From positions 29,482,325-29,546,324 of the forward strand of contig JBBMOA010000011.1 in assembly GCA_037954235.1 (NCBI GenBank): 64,000 nucleotides of DNA, read 5' to 3'. The position numbers were made by a program, and so were the translations under genes. This DNA comes from Aulostomus chinensis (lineage: Eukaryota; Chordata; Actinopteri; Syngnathiformes; Aulostomidae). This document shows positions 34,278-46,079 of the stretch, in pieces. Each line of letters starts with the position of its first letter. The first letter of the stretch is position 1. The notes under the pieces were generated by a model. The model did no database searches and had not been told where the DNA came from. It saw only the letters and a program-made list of their open reading frames with translations.

Positions 34278-37008
34278 CATGGTCTCTCCAGCGTGTCCCA
34301 GGTCTTCTGAGGCCTCCTACCACTTGGACAAGCCCTGAGCACCTCACCAGGGAGGCTCATCGAAGGCATCCTGACCAGATGCCCGAGCCACCTCATCTGA
34401 TGTCTATTGATGTGGAGGAGGAGCAGCGGCTCTACTCCGAGCATCTCGTGGACGGCAGAGCTTCTCACTCTGTCTCTAAGGGAGAGCCCAGCCACCCTGC
34501 GGAGGAAACTTATTTCGGCTGCTTAAACCAGTGATCCTTTCCTCTTGGTCATTACCCACAGCTCATAACCACTTGGGGCAGGGTCTCATTCCTGACCTGT
34601 ACATGGCACCCTACCCTTTTCTGGACCAGGACCATGGACTTGGACTTGGAGGTGCTGATTCTCTGGCTAGCTGATTCCCTGGCTGCACCTAGAAATTCCA
34701 TCCATAGAATCTATGAACAGAATTGGTGACAAAGGGCAGCCCTGGTGGAGTCCAACCCTCACTGAAAACGAGTAAGACTAACTGCAGATCAAGCTCTAAC
34801 ACCAGTCATACAGGGCACGAACCACCCAGATCAGGTGGTCCAATACCCCATACTCCCAGAGCAACCCCCCCCCACACACACACACACACACACACACAGG
34901 TTCCCCAGAGGGACACGAATTAATGTTTTCTTCAAGTCCATAAAACACATGTTGCAGGGTTGGAAAACTCCCATGCACCCTCAAGGACCCTGCAGAGAGT
35001 GTAGAGCTGGTCCACAGTTCCACGACCAGGATGAAAACCGCACTGCTGCCAATGTCCACACAATGCTGCAGAGTTGTGTCAACCAATAGCCCTAGAACAT
35101 CCAGGGCCCTGAGGAACTACATGTGGATCTCTTCCACCCCAGGGGCCCTGCCACTGAGGGGCTTTGTGACCACCTAAGCAATGTCAGCCCCAGAGACAGG
35201 AGAACCCACCACAAAGTCTCAAGGCACTGCTTCCTCATTGGAAGACGTGTTTGTGGGATTGAGGAGGTCTTCAAAATATTCCCTCCACTGATCCACAACA
35301 TCCCAAGTCAGGGTCAGCAGCACGTCACCCACACCATAGACCGTGTTGACAGTGCACTGTTTCCCCTTCTGAGACAGTGGATTGTGGTCCAGAATCTCTT
35401 CGAAGCCACCCAGAATTCATTCTCTATGGTCTCGCCGAAATCCTCCCATGTCCAAGTGTTTGCCTTGGCAACTGCCAAAGATGTGCACCACTTGGCCTGC
35501 TGGTATCTGTTGGCAGTCTCCAGAGTCCCACGGGCCAAAAAGGCCTGATAGAGCTCCTTCCTCAGCTTGCCAGCATCCCTCACCACCAACAGGTTCTGGG
35601 ATTGCTGTCATGACAGGCACCAATCACCTTACAGTCATAGCTCTGATCAGACGCCTCGACAATGGAGGCATGGAACATGGCCCATTCAGACTCAATGTCC
35701 GGTGCCTCCCTTGGAACAAGGTCAAAACTCTCCCTGAGGTGGGAGTTGAAACTCCTTCTGTGGTAGACTGTACCAGATGTTCCCAGCAGAGCTTTACAAT
35801 GTGTTTGGGCCTGCTAGGTCTGGCTTGCATCTTTCCCCACCATTGGAGCCAACTGACCACCAGGTGGTGATCGGTTGAAAGTTCCGCCCCTCTCCTCACC
35901 CAAGTGTCCAAGACATAAGGCCACAAGTCTGATGACACAACTACAAATTCGATCATCAAATTGCAGCCCAGGGTGTCCTGGTGCCGAGTGTACATGTGGA
36001 CACCCTTATGCTTGAACATGGTGTTTGCTATTGACAATCTGTGACAAGCACAGAAGTGCAATAACAAAGCACTGCCTAGGGGTCAGATCAGGGTGGCGAT
36101 TCCTCATTTCCCCAATCACGCCTCTCCAGGTCTCAATTTGCTGCCAAAATAAGTGCTGAAGTCCTCTGAGAGAATAAGGGAATCCCCAAAGGGGGCACTC
36201 TCCAGTCCTCCCTTTAAGGAATCCCAAAAAAAGGGGGGGGGGTAATCTGAACTGCTATTTGGCACATAAGCACGAACAACAGTAAGGACCCCTCCCCTCA
36301 CCCGAAGGTGGAGGGAGATGACCCCTTCGTCCACCAGGTTAAACTCCAACAAGCCAATTGCCTCCAATTGCCTCCCCTGCCTATCACCTTGAGCTGCTGG
36401 CAATGCCAGAGAGGAAGAGAATCCAGCACCTCTCAAGAGGACTGGAGCCCTTGCTGTGCATTGAGGCGAGCAAGACTATATCTTGCCGGAAATTATCAAC
36501 CTCTTTTATCGGCTTAGGCTCCTCCCCCACAAGGGAGGTGACATTCCACATAGCCAGAACCAGCTTTTGCAGCCAAGGATCACACCACAAAGGTCTTTGC
36601 TCTCAGCTGCCATCCCTCACATCATATCTGATCCCCTTGGTTCCTCCTATCGGTGGTGAGCCCATTGGAGAGGCGACCAATGTTGCCTCTTTGAGCTATC
36701 CCCGGCCGGGCCTCATGGATGAAGGCCCAGCCACCAAGCACTCACCGCCGAACCCTGCCTCCAGGCCTGGCTCCAGATGGGGGCCCTGGTGACCTGCGTC
36801 CAGGTGAGGGAAAACTTGGACCCAAGGTGTGTTTTTTTATTGGGGTCTTTTGAGCTACTCTTTGTCTGGTCCCTTCCCTGGGACCTGTTTGTCTTGGGTG
36901 ACACTACCAGAAGAATAAAAGCCCCTGACAACTTGGCTCATGGGATCGTTGGGACATGCAAACTCCTGCACCACGTAAAGGTGGTAGCTCAAGGAGGAGG
37001 TCAGTTTT
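34278..37008 (-). pseudogene. RTE-clade LINE (Rex3-like), internally deleted
   Basis: Minus strand. From 36,590: LAMWNVTSLVGEEP (endonuclease start), then LRVRGGVLTVVRAYVPNSSSDYP, LLHFCACHRLSIANTMFKHKGVH, LIEFVVVSSDLWPYVLDTWV and LSTDHHLVVSW, all in the order of fish RTE endonucleases. RT starts follow (RAPGVEE near 35,160, CFMDLKK near 34,935). Then RISTSKSKSMVL occurs directly, so the segment with the catalytic FADD is gone. The C-terminus MAGLSLRDRVRSSAVHEMLGVEPLLL and QMRWLGHLVRMP is at 34,495-34,330. Sequence at 36,800-37,008 resembles the 5' leader. Rex3 is the likely comparison; I could not test it. Confidence 0.85.
34871..34900. repeat. (AC)n microsatellite inside the RTE relic
   Basis: A short AC run preceded by a C run, interrupting the RT reading between RVPLGNL-like and GVLDHLIW-like text. 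Confidence 0.95.
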
Positions 37009-37249
37009 AATGGAGACAAGAGAAATAAAATGCAGAAGCACAAGAAAGGGTTTAAAAGATCAGTCACAAAAAACAGTTGATTAAGTGTTTAAAATAATTT
37101 AAAAACAGTAAAAATGTATGATAAAAGGGGGTAAATGTTAATAAACCTTGAATTAATAACGTTCATTTCATCTTTTATTAATAAATTTCAAACTGTAAAA
37201 GTAACATCTGTGACCTGTTAAATTTGTCTTGACCTGTAGAGTTCTAGGA

Positions 37250-37254
37250 TTGAC
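37250..37254. other. target site duplication TTGAC (left)
   Basis: Identical to 37,936-37,940. Confidence 0.85.
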
Positions 37255-37935
37255 TGTCACACAGCGGTGAGGTTGTTGTGTCCTGGGGTTTTTGTCTTGT
37301 CACTTCCTGTTTTATTTTGAAAATTTACTCTCCTCTCGTTTCAGGTCACTTACCCTTCCTCATATGTCACCGGTCTACGTCTCCCTGACTCCTGATTGTT
37401 TCCACCTGTTCCCCTCATGTGTTAAAGTCAGCATCTCCCCTTTGTCTTGTGCCAGAGTGTTTCATCTTTGATGTCACCCCACAGTCTATCATGTAAGCCT
37501 GTGTTTTTGCCTCGTCACGAGTGATTTTTTGTTTGTACCTTTTCATAGCTTTAGCTGTTATTTCATAGCCTTTTTTTTCTTCCTTGGGAGTGATTTTCTG
37601 TTTCCTATTGCTATTCGAAATCTTGTTATCCTCAATGTTTTTGGCGTGAGCGATTTATTTTCAGTTTAGTGAATTCTTAGACTAGTTTTTTCCTCGGTAG
37701 AGAGCGCTCTTAGATTTTTTGTACTTTTGTACTTACTCATTAGTGGTTTTTCCCTCCTCTTCTGGAGTGGTTTTTCTTTGTTTTATTTTCTCCTTCATGT
37801 TTTACTTTCATAGCCTTCATAGATAGTTATCATAGTCTGATATTTTATCGCTCTGTTCAGAGGTTTAAACAGTTAAATAAACCCTGTTTTGCACCATACC
37901 TCTGCATCTGAGTCCTGTTGAGTCCACGCCTGACA
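37255..37935 (+). mobile_element. solo LTR (681 bp) with TTGAC duplication
   Basis: Starts TGTCACACAGCGG, ends CGCCTGACA (TGTCA/TGACA inverted ends) and is flanked by TTGAC on both sides. Inside are CACTTCCTGTTTTATTTTG and a late TTAAATAAACCC polyadenylation signal near 37,875. No gag-pol follows, so the internal part was lost by LTR-LTR recombination. It is related to but distinct from the LTRs at 1-475 and 58,348-58,878. Confidence 0.85.
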
Positions 37936-37940
37936 TTGAC
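37936..37940. other. target site duplication TTGAC (right)
   Basis: Identical to 37,250-37,254. Confidence 0.85.
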
Positions 37941-38114
37941 TACTTTGGTCTTCGCACATACCCAGGGAAGTTGCAATATTTTTCCTCACTGGAGTAAATT
38001 ACCTCATTGAGGAACAGCTGCATCACTGTCAACATCCTTTCCCCCCCCCCCCTTTCAAGCAGTGTATCATTCTAGAGGCACCTATGGAATAAATCTTCAG
38101 ATGTCTGGTGTTGG

Positions 38115-38308
38115 GACTGGCATGGTTAGAGGTAACATGGCCACTCAGCAACTGAAGGGTGGCTGGTTCAGTCCTGAATTCCCTTATGACCATGTCCAAG
38201 TATCCTTGAGCAAGATATTGAGCCCCTAATTGCTCCTGATGGCCCTACAATGGTTGGCGACTCATCCAGGGTGAACCCTACCTCTCATCCAGTGTCAGCT
38301 GGGATAGG
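38115..38308 (+). mobile_element. composite SINE fragment
   Basis: The first part (to about 38,235) matches the SINE type at 6,896-7,120 (GGCTGGTTCAGTCCTG, GTCCTTGAGCAAGATATTGAGC). The second part (38,240-38,308: TTGGCGACTCATCCAGGGTGAACCC, CAGCTGGGATAGGCC) matches the 3' body of the ATGG-tail SINE. It is either a chimaeric SINE or two truncated ones side by side. Confidence 0.6.
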
Positions 38309-38446
38309 CCATTCTCTGTAAACCCTCGAGATGGTTGAGCCTGAAAATCCCAGTAGATCAGCAGTTTCTGAAATACTCAGACCAGCCCGTCTGGCACCAA
38401 CTACCATGCCACGTTCAAAGTCACTTAACTCACATTTCCTCCCCAT
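38309..38446 (-). pseudogene. Tc1/mariner-like transposase N-terminal HTH remnant
   Basis: An open stretch of 46 codons starts at the ATG complementary to 38,444-38,446. It reads MGRKCELSDFERGMVVGARR, then AGLSISETADLLGFS, then STISRVYREW: an HTH DNA-binding region of the kind found at the N-terminus of Tc1-like transposases. It breaks off at the SINE fragment, so the catalytic domain is missing. Similar non-coding flank (GATTGGCTGATTAG) continues to about 38,540. Superfamily assignment is from memory of fish elements and is moderately sure. Confidence 0.65.
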
Positions 38447-38600
38447 TCTGATGCTCAGTTTGAACGCCAGCAGATCGTCTTGACCATGTCTACATGCCTA
38501 AAGGCATCGAGTTGCTGCCATGTGATTGGCTGATTAGTTTTTTGCGTCGTTTCCATCTTCATCTGTTAGTCTCATGTATGAACATTGGCCGTACCTGCTT

Positions 38601-39749
38601 GTACTGGCATCAGAAAAATGATGCAACTTGGTTTTGATGATCCCCCCCAAAGCCAGGTGGAGCATAACAGCGTTTTATGCTTATCCCTTTCAGGTTGACA
38701 AGATCAGCCTTCCACTGCTCCCACCGTGGCCTAAGTTGGTCAGAAAGAGGGTCCTCCCAACCTGAAACCTTTCTGCACATTTCCTGAAGGACCTTCTTAC
38801 CAGTAAGCAGGAATGGAGCGACAAGACTTAATGAATCATACAAAGATCCAACTGTTGATAGAACACCACGACGAGTGTCTGGCTGATCCCTGAGGTTGAT
38901 GTTCATTCTGTTGGAGGGATGCTCTCCATGACAGCCTCACAGTTGGACATGAATTTGTGAAGGCGAAGACCACCCTCGGCACAGAGTTCACGTGCTTCTT
39001 GAGCGAGCTGGATGGCTTTTTGCTTCACTGTCATTACTGGTGAGTCCATCATCAACATAAAAAGTTCGCAATATGAACTGCGAACCTAATGGAAAGATGT
39101 GCTGGTATTCCTTAGCCAGGTGCTGCAATGCATAGTTTGTGCATCCAGGTGAGGATGAAGCGCCAAAAAGATGCACATTCATGTGATACTCCCGTGGATG
39201 TGCAGTAAAATCTCCATCCCTCCACCACAGGAAACGAAAGTAGTTTTGATCTTTTTCATGCACTTGAAATTGATGAAACATCTTTTCAATGTCACACATC
39301 AGGGCGATGGAGTGCTGTTGAAATCGTAACAAGACACCTGTCAGGTTGTTCGTCAAGTCTGGACCTGAGAGAAGATGATCATTTAGACTTGTTCCCTTAC
39401 ATTTAGCAGAGCAATCAAAGTCAACCCTTAGTTTTTCTGGTTTCCGTGGATGGAAGACGCCATGATGAGGAATGTACCATTTTTCTCCTTCAGTTCCATC
39501 ATTGCTGACTTCCTCTGCCTCTCCCCTTTCAATGACTCCTGCCATGAACTCAGTATACTGTTCCTTGTACCGTTTGTCCTTTGACAATTTTCTTTTGAGA
39601 TGGGCGAGTCGAACATCAGCACAGTGTTTGTTATCTGGGAGGTATGGTCTGTCCTTAAAAGGAAGGTGCATTTCATAGTGTCCGTGACTGGTTACTTGTT
39701 GTTTATTGAACAAAAATACAGTAAAATAAGAGCAATTGGTCCTTTTCAC
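38601..39749 (-). pseudogene. BEL/Pao retrotransposon pol fragment
   Basis: Minus strand. The 253-codon ORF (39,749-38,988) holds the RT of a BEL/Pao element: MAGVIERGEAEEV, WYIPHHGVFHP, RVDFDCSAKCKGTSLND, motif A MCDIEKMFHQFQV and the catalytic FYVDDGLTS (39,045-39,062). After a frame change near 39,000 an untracked stretch (LAQEARELCAEGG) leads to the connection region NLRDQPDTRRGVLSTVGSLYD and LTGKKVLQEM at 38,906-38,610. Gag, protease, RNase H, integrase and LTRs are absent. It is a dead internal piece. Confidence 0.92.
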
Positions 39750-40904
39750 GTTCTACTGCTATGGGCAGTTGTGGTTCAATCATACCTGTCTGATCCAGAA
39801 TCTGACCCCACAGGAGAGGCTCCTGGAGAAGTTCAAGCTTTGCATCTACCACAGGACATTTCAGAATGGTGTTACAATTATTGTATGTCTTGATATTTTA
39901 CTTTGTAGGTTGTTTGTGTGCTGTTTCACAGGTGCTACAATGTAGCAGAGTCACATTAGTTCCTGCTAAATGTTACTCCTCCATTGTCGTGTCATCATTA
40001 GGAGCATCATTTGTCAATTGTACAACATTGGAAATTGTGGATCACGTCATAGCTACTGGTTGTTCATATATTTCTGTAGTTTAAGAAAAAGTTTCCTGGT
40101 AAAAGGACTGTTACCAGTCTCTACATGGTCTGTTTCCAATTGTTACAGTTGTGTGATTTTGAGACTATTAACAAATTTGGATTGATGCTGACGCAGTGGG
40201 CTGAAATACTTAATTTACATGATTTTTTTCAGCGAGGTGCTTATAATATCTTTATTTTTATATCGTATGGAACTCAGCCCATTTAAATTCAGCATAGAAG
40301 TGTCTTGCCCTAACAATCATTTTCATTGATTAAAATCTAAGGCAGTATGCAGTCGTGTTACTTGTACTTTTCTCCATCTCCACAATATGCCACAAGTCAT
40401 AAATTACCTGTTTCATACACTTGAATATATTAGGCGAAGCCTATTTCTTACCAAAACCCTTTTTCCCACTTTTTGTCATTTCTTAAATCTCTGTATTCTT
40501 TTGTTGTTGTTAAAAGGGTCATTTCGTTGTCTTTATAAATAAGGCACTATTTTCTTACTTTTTAAGGTAGATGCTCTTGGGCAAAAAAAAAGCCCACAGA
40601 AGTGGCGAACATCGGCTGTGATGAGATTAGCTTTGTCAGGGCCAAAATGAAAAAGCTAGTATGACTTAACCCCTTAAGGAGCACTGCATTTTTAGTGATT
40701 TTGTTAAAATGCCATGCCAACATTCAAAGCAGCACAGTTGCCACAGTTCAAGACTCAGATGTGTTCTTAGTCTCTTTGGAAAGGTAACATTCTCAGGTGT
40801 CTTGCAGAAGTGTCCGTTTGATTCTGTGATTTACTGACAAGGAAATACAGTGGTTAGAATACAGGGTTTATAGTTCCGCCCAACTACTCACTGCATTTCT
40901 CTCT
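39750..40904. other. unassigned AT-rich sequence
   Basis: No recognised gene or repeat. Short overlapping open frames at 39,736-40,185 lack motifs. Confidence 0.45.
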
Positions 40905-43427
40905 CTTCTAGACACAATTGGTTTTCATCAGTCTGTTCTTGAACCAACTCACCGCCACAACCACACCCTCGACCTCGTCCTCGTCCTAACATATGGAATT
41001 GAAGTTGAGCATCTGGTTGTGTTTCCACAGAACGCGCTTTTATCAGACCATCAATTAATCACCTTTGAATTTGTACTGATCGACTACACTCCACTCAGGA
41101 AAACAGTAGGTTCCAGATGTTTGTCTGATCAGGCCACACCTGGATTTAAGGAAGCGATTCCAGTGGCGCTGAATTCAGTGTCATGTCCAACTGTAACAGA
41201 GGACGCTGTTGTCCACCTTAGTCCCTCCCAAATTGATCATTTTATCCATAGAGCAGCAGGCACCTTAGGATCAACTTTGGACTCATTTGCCCCACTGAAA
41301 AAACTAAATCTATAAATCCAAGGAAACAAGCACCTTGGTATGGTTCTGGAACCTGACAGCTTAAACAAAAAACTCAGAAGTTAGAGAGAAGACGGTGCTC
41401 CTCCAAACCGGAGGAGTCACATGTAGTCTGGCAAGACAGCCTTAAAAGTTATAAGAAAGCCCTTCGTACAGCAAGAGCAGCCGACTACTCAGCACTAATA
41501 GAGGAACACAAGAACAACCCAGGTTCCTCTTCAGTCCTGGAGCCAGACTGACAGAGAGCCACAGCTCTACTGAACCAAGTAGTCCTGTTTCCCTGGGCAG
41601 CAAAGACTTCATGGACTTCTTTAATGACAAAATTCTCCTGATTAGAGAGAAACTTCTTCTCCTGCTGCCATTAGCTGACAACATGGCACCTAGAACCCAG
41701 AACCTTAGAGGCAGCTGGAGGACCAGACACACACTTGGATAGTTTTTCTCCCATCAGCCTTCATGAGCTCAGTTCAATAATGTCCTCCTCTAAACCTCCA
41801 CCTGTCTCCTAGACCCCATCCCAACTAAGCTGCTAAAAGACTCTCTCCCCTCGTTGCCCCTCCCTCTTAGATATGATCAATGTGGCACTGGTATCTGGTT
41901 CCGTCCCTCAGTCCTTTAAAGTAGCAGGAATTAAACCCTCCTCAAAAACAAGCCTGGATCCAGAAGTTCTACCAACTACAGACCAACATCACATCTTCCT
42001 TTTCTCTCCAAGGTTCTGGAGAAAGCAGCTGCTAAACAGCTCTGTGACTTCTCCACAGCAACAGCTGATTGGAGGATTCAGTCAGGTTCCAGGTTCATCC
42101 TAGCACAGAAACAGAACTAGTCAAAGGTACCAGTGACCTCCTACTGGGACCAGATGAGGGACTGATCTTTGTGCTGGTCCTATTAGATCTCAGTGCAGCT
42201 TTGATACCATTGACCACCATATCCTTCTACAGAGACTGAAACCTGTCACTGGTATTAAAGGAACCACACTAAACTGGTTCAGGTCATATTTACTAGGTCG
42301 ATCTCAGTTCGTACTAACTAATGATAAACCCTCGGAAACCACTGCAGTCACTTATGGTGTTCCACAAGGCTCTGTGCTTGGACCAATCCTCTTCATCCTT
42401 TTTCTGCTTCACTCTGCCACATTATTAGGAAATAATTAATGTTCACTGCTATGCAGCCGACACACAGCTGAACTCATCAATGATCCACATCAAATAAATC
42501 AGCTGACTAAACTGGAGGCCTGTCTGAAGGACAGAAAAACTTGGAGGACCATCATTTCCTTTATTAAACTCTGATAAACTGAAGTCATTGTCCTGGGCCC
42601 AAAACATCTTAGAGACACCCTATCTAATGAGATAGGTACCCTGGAAGGCATCACCTTGGCCCCCAGCACAACCGTGAGGAACCTAAGAGTTGTCTTTGAT
42701 CAGGATCTGTCCTTTAATGCCCACATTAAGCAAATTTCTAGGACTGCTTTCTTTCATTTACATAACATCGCTAAGATCAGACACATCCTGTCTCAAAAAG
42801 GATGCAGAAAAACTAGTCCATGCTTTTGTCACTTCCAGGCTGGATTACTGCACCTCCCTCCAATCAGGCTGCACCAGTAGGTCCCTAAAGACTCTCCAGC
42901 TGGTCCAGAACGCTGCTGCCCACGTGTTGACTAGAACTGGTAGCAGAGACCAGGTCTCTCCTGGACTGGCTTCTCTGCATGGCTCCCTGTCAAATTCAGA
43001 ATAGAATTCAAAATTCTTCTTCTACCATCAAAGTCCTCAACAATCAGGCTCCTTCATCCCTGACAGAGCTCCTAGTCCCCTATGATCCAGCTAGAACCCT
43101 TCACTCCCAGGATGCAGGGTTCCTGCTGGTTCCTAGAGTTCTAACAGTAGAATGGAGCCAGAGCCTTCAGCTATCAGGCTCCCCTCCTGTGGAACCGTCT
43201 CCCAGTTTCAGTCCAGGACCCTGACCCCCTCTCTAGGTTTAAGAGCAGACTTCAGACCTCCTTGTTGATCAGGCTTGTAGTCAGGACTGCTTAGGCTGGC
43301 CCTTAGATCTGGTGCTATAGGCTCAGACTGCTGGGATCTCCCATGATGCACTGGGCTTCTCTCTCCTCCTCCTGTCCTCATACGTGTTACTAACTCCTCT
43401 TCTTCTCCGGAGCCTTCAGGAGCCTAC
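40905..43427 (+). pseudogene. L2 family-A LINE, endonuclease to 3' UTR
   Basis: Readable order: LDTIGFHQSVLEPTH and HTLDLVL of the endonuclease, VFPQNALLSDHQLITFEF (41,025-41,090), linker VSCPTVTEDAVVHLSPSQ, RT start (KPSSKTSLDPEVLPTT at 41,935), LSAALIPLTTIS-like text at 42,195, VPQGSVLGPILF-like text at 42,360, a frame-broken CYA(D)DTQL near 42,440, RVVFDQDLSFNAH (42,690), LDYCTSLQSG, VQNAAAHVLTRT and VLNNQAPSSLTELLVPYDPAR. The 3' UTR is cut at about 43,427, where the Gmr1-like element begins. Many shifts; inactive. Confidence 0.9.
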
Positions 43428-43469
43428 TTAGTCACTGCTTTGGTCAATGTCCTTGTGATGGCCGCATTC

Positions 43470-44565
43470 GCAGCCACACAGCTCTGAGGGTTTCATCAGG
43501 TGGGGCCACCTAGGGAAACACAAGACCACTGCTCGCATTAAACGCCATTTTCACTGGCCAGGTTTACATTCAGATGTGGCCCAGTTTTGCAGGAGTTGCC
43601 CTCAGTGCCAGAAAGCATTGATTAAAAGCCCAATCAGAGCCCCTCTCCAACCTCTCCAAATCATTAGTACTTGGGATGGACATTGTTGGCCCTGTGGAGA
43701 AAAGTAAAACAGGAAACCGCTTCATGTTAGTCATCAGAGATTATGGCACTAAATATCCGGAACTTTTCCATTGAAAACCATCAAAGCCAATTCAGTGGCC
43801 TTTTCTTTGGTTCAGTTCTTCTCCAGAGTGGGCTTCCCTCATGAAATTTTAACAGACCAGGGCACTAATTTTATGTCCACCCTCCTGAAACAGGTCTACC
43901 AGCTGCTTGGAATAAAGAGTGTGCGCACCACCCCTTATCATCCCCAGACAGATCGGCTGACGGAGCGGTTCAACCAAACCCTTAGACAGATGCTCCGTAA
44001 GTTTGTGAATAGGACTGGATCTGACTGGGATCAATGGCTTCCTTACCTGCTCTTTGCCTATAGGGAGGTACCCCCACTGGTTTCTCACCCTTCAAACTTC
44101 TCTATGGTCATGAAGTGAGAGGACCTTTGGCCTTGTTAAGAGAGACCTGGGAAGTGGATCAGGGTAGGGGGGAGCCTATTAATGTAATCTCTTATGTCAT
44201 TCAGATGAGAGAGAAACTTCAGGAGATGAGTGAATTGGCCCAAACACATATGGCAGAGGCTCAGCAGCATCAGAAGACCTGGTATGACCAGGCAGGTAGA
44301 CAGAGAAGCTTTGACCCTGGGCAAAAGGTTCTGGTCATACTTCCAACTAGTGTCAGCAAGCTGCTGGCAAAGTGGCAGGGGCCTTTTGAAGTCCTGAGGA
44401 AACTGGGGCCCACCACTTATCAGGTCTCCACCCCAGGGCATTAGCGGTCCAGTCGAGTGCTGCATGTGAATCTCCTCAAGGAGTGGGTGCCAAGGGCTGG
44501 CAAGGGAGCAGAGGTGCTCCTGATCCAGGCGGTGAATGAGGAAGAGGAGGTGGATGACCAGTACC
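43470..44565 (+). pseudogene. Gmr1-like integrase
   Basis: Zinc-binding region GHLGKHKTTARIKRHFHWPG with CRSCPQC near 43,590-43,610. DDE core: first Asp in MDIVGPVEK (43,679-43,681), second in LTDQGTNF (43,855-43,857), Glu in LTERFNQT (43,963-43,965); second Asp and Glu are 35 codons apart. The C-terminal part VLVILPTSVSKLLAKWQGPFEVL is the GPY/F-type module. Three frames are used (breaks near 43,755, 44,105 and 44,445), so no full protein is made. All three catalytic residues are still readable. Confidence 0.9.
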
Positions 44566-44589
44566 TGCCCTCACCAATATACGCTGCAT

Positions 44590-45665
44590 CCATCTGGATT
44601 TGAGCCATCTCTCTGGACTTCAGCAATCTCAGGTGAAACCGTTCATTACTCCAGACATATTTCAGGAATATCCAGGATGCACAACTCTGGTCAAACATGA
44701 CATTGTGTTGAAACCTGATGCAACTGTAAGGCGGATGAGTTACAGGATACCAGAGCGCCTCCCTGTGTCGCTGAAAAAGGAAGTGGGCATGCTGTCCCTG
44801 GGAATAATTCAAGTGTCAAAAAGTGAGTGGTGTAACCCAGTGGTGTTGGTCCCCAAAAAAGATTGAACAATACGATTCTGTATTGACTTTAGATATCTGA
44901 ATTCTATCTCAAAGTTTGACTCATATCCCACTCCACAGATTGATGATCTCCTGGAACGTCTGGGGAAAGCAAAATACCTGACCACCATTGACCTTTGTAA
45001 GGGGTACTGGCAAGTGCCCTTTACCCAGCAGTCCCGGGAGCTGACTGCATTCAGGACTCCCTGGGGGCTCTTTGAATCTACAGTCTTGCCATTTGGGCTG
45101 CACGGGGCCCCGGCGACATTTCAGAGATTGATGGACCAAGTACTCCATGGGATTTCTGATTTTTCATGTGCATATCTTGATGATATTGTAATTTACAGCG
45201 CCACCTGGGAGAAGCACTTGGAATACCTGAAGGAAGTCCTGGGATGTCTGCATTCTGCAGGCTTGACAATCAACCCAGCGAAGTGTGTCCTTGCCAGAAG
45301 CAAAACTGAGTATCTGGGTTTCACCATTGGAGGTGGGATAATAAAACCACAAGTTCATAAAGTTCATGCCATTGAATCATGTCCTCTCCCACAAACCAGG
45401 AAGCAGCTTAGGTCATTCCTTGGGATGGCTGGCTTCTACCATCGATTCATACCCCACTTCTCAGCCAGGGCGGCTCCACTGACTGACAGAACTGGCTCAA
45501 GATGCCCTAATCGAGTGCAGTGGACAGCAGAGGCAGTGGCAGCTTTCAAGGATGTTCATCAATCTCTGAGTAAGGGCCCAGTCCTTCACAGCCCAGATTT
45601 TGATAAAACCTTTATCTTGCAAACTGATGCATCTGAGAGGGGGGTTGGAGCTGTGCTTTTGCAGG
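44590..45665 (+). pseudogene. Gmr1-like reverse transcriptase and RNase H start
   Basis: One frame from 44,590 to 45,733 broken only by TGA at 44,864-44,866, where a Gly codon is usual in KKDG. Motifs: CTTLVKHDIVLK, YRIPERLP, CNPVVLVPKKD, CIDFRYLNSISKFD, LTTIDLCKGYWQVPF, FGLHGAPATFQRLMD, the catalytic AYLDDIVIYS (about 45,169-45,198), KTEYLGFTIGGG, RSFLGMAGFYHRFIPHFSARAAPLT and FILQTDASERGVGAVLLQ of RNase H. After that the frame runs into unrelated GC-rich DNA. Confidence 0.93.
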
Positions 45666-46079
45666 GACCGATGGGAGCCCGCCACCCAGCCTGGGGCTCC
45701 CCGTGTCCTGGGGGTTTTGGGGTGCTCTGGTGACCTGGACCTGACCTACCTGCTATCCTGGACTGGGGGTGCGATGTCCTGGCCCCCCACATCAGCTACA
45801 GCCAGCTACGCACAGCATCCAAGACAAACCGTAGCACACACATACACACACATACACATGCTTATACACACATACTCTCATGCAGCGCACAACTGACCCA
45901 TAAACACACACTCAGACATTTATCTTAAAATTATATTAAACCAAATGGTAACCCTGCACTGGAAATTCTGCAACCAATGTTTTTTCTTTCTTTTTCTTTT
46001 GTTGTTGTTACTTTTTCTTTGTTTGTTTTTTTTGTTTGTTTTTGTTTGTTTGTGGTTTTTTATTTTTTTATTGTTGTTG
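45666..46079 (+). other. GC-rich, CA-rich and T-rich run leading into repeat copy B
   Basis: GGGGCTCCCCGTGTCCTGGGGG, then CTACCTGCTATCCTGGACTGGGGG, then a CA-rich stretch at 45,834-45,870, then T-rich DNA from 45,978. I suspect this is the upstream part of the repeat whose last 240 bp recur as copies A and C, which would then be 5'-truncated. Only this copy is long in the window, so this is inference. Confidence 0.4.

Larger units (their letters stand above)
43440..45665 (+). mobile_element. Gmr1-like LTR retroelement fragment (integrase before RT)
   Basis: A pol segment in which the integrase lies upstream of RT on the same strand, linked without a gap: integrase core and GPY/F-type end, HVNLLKEWVPR linker, then RT and the start of RNase H. 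This Ty1/copia-like order in a Ty3/gypsy-like element is the known mark of the Gmr1 group of deuterostomes (first described in Atlantic cod). LTRs, gag, protease and most of RNase H are missing. The left edge is inside an L2 3' UTR and the right edge is a GC-rich sequence at about 45,666. Confidence 0.88.
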
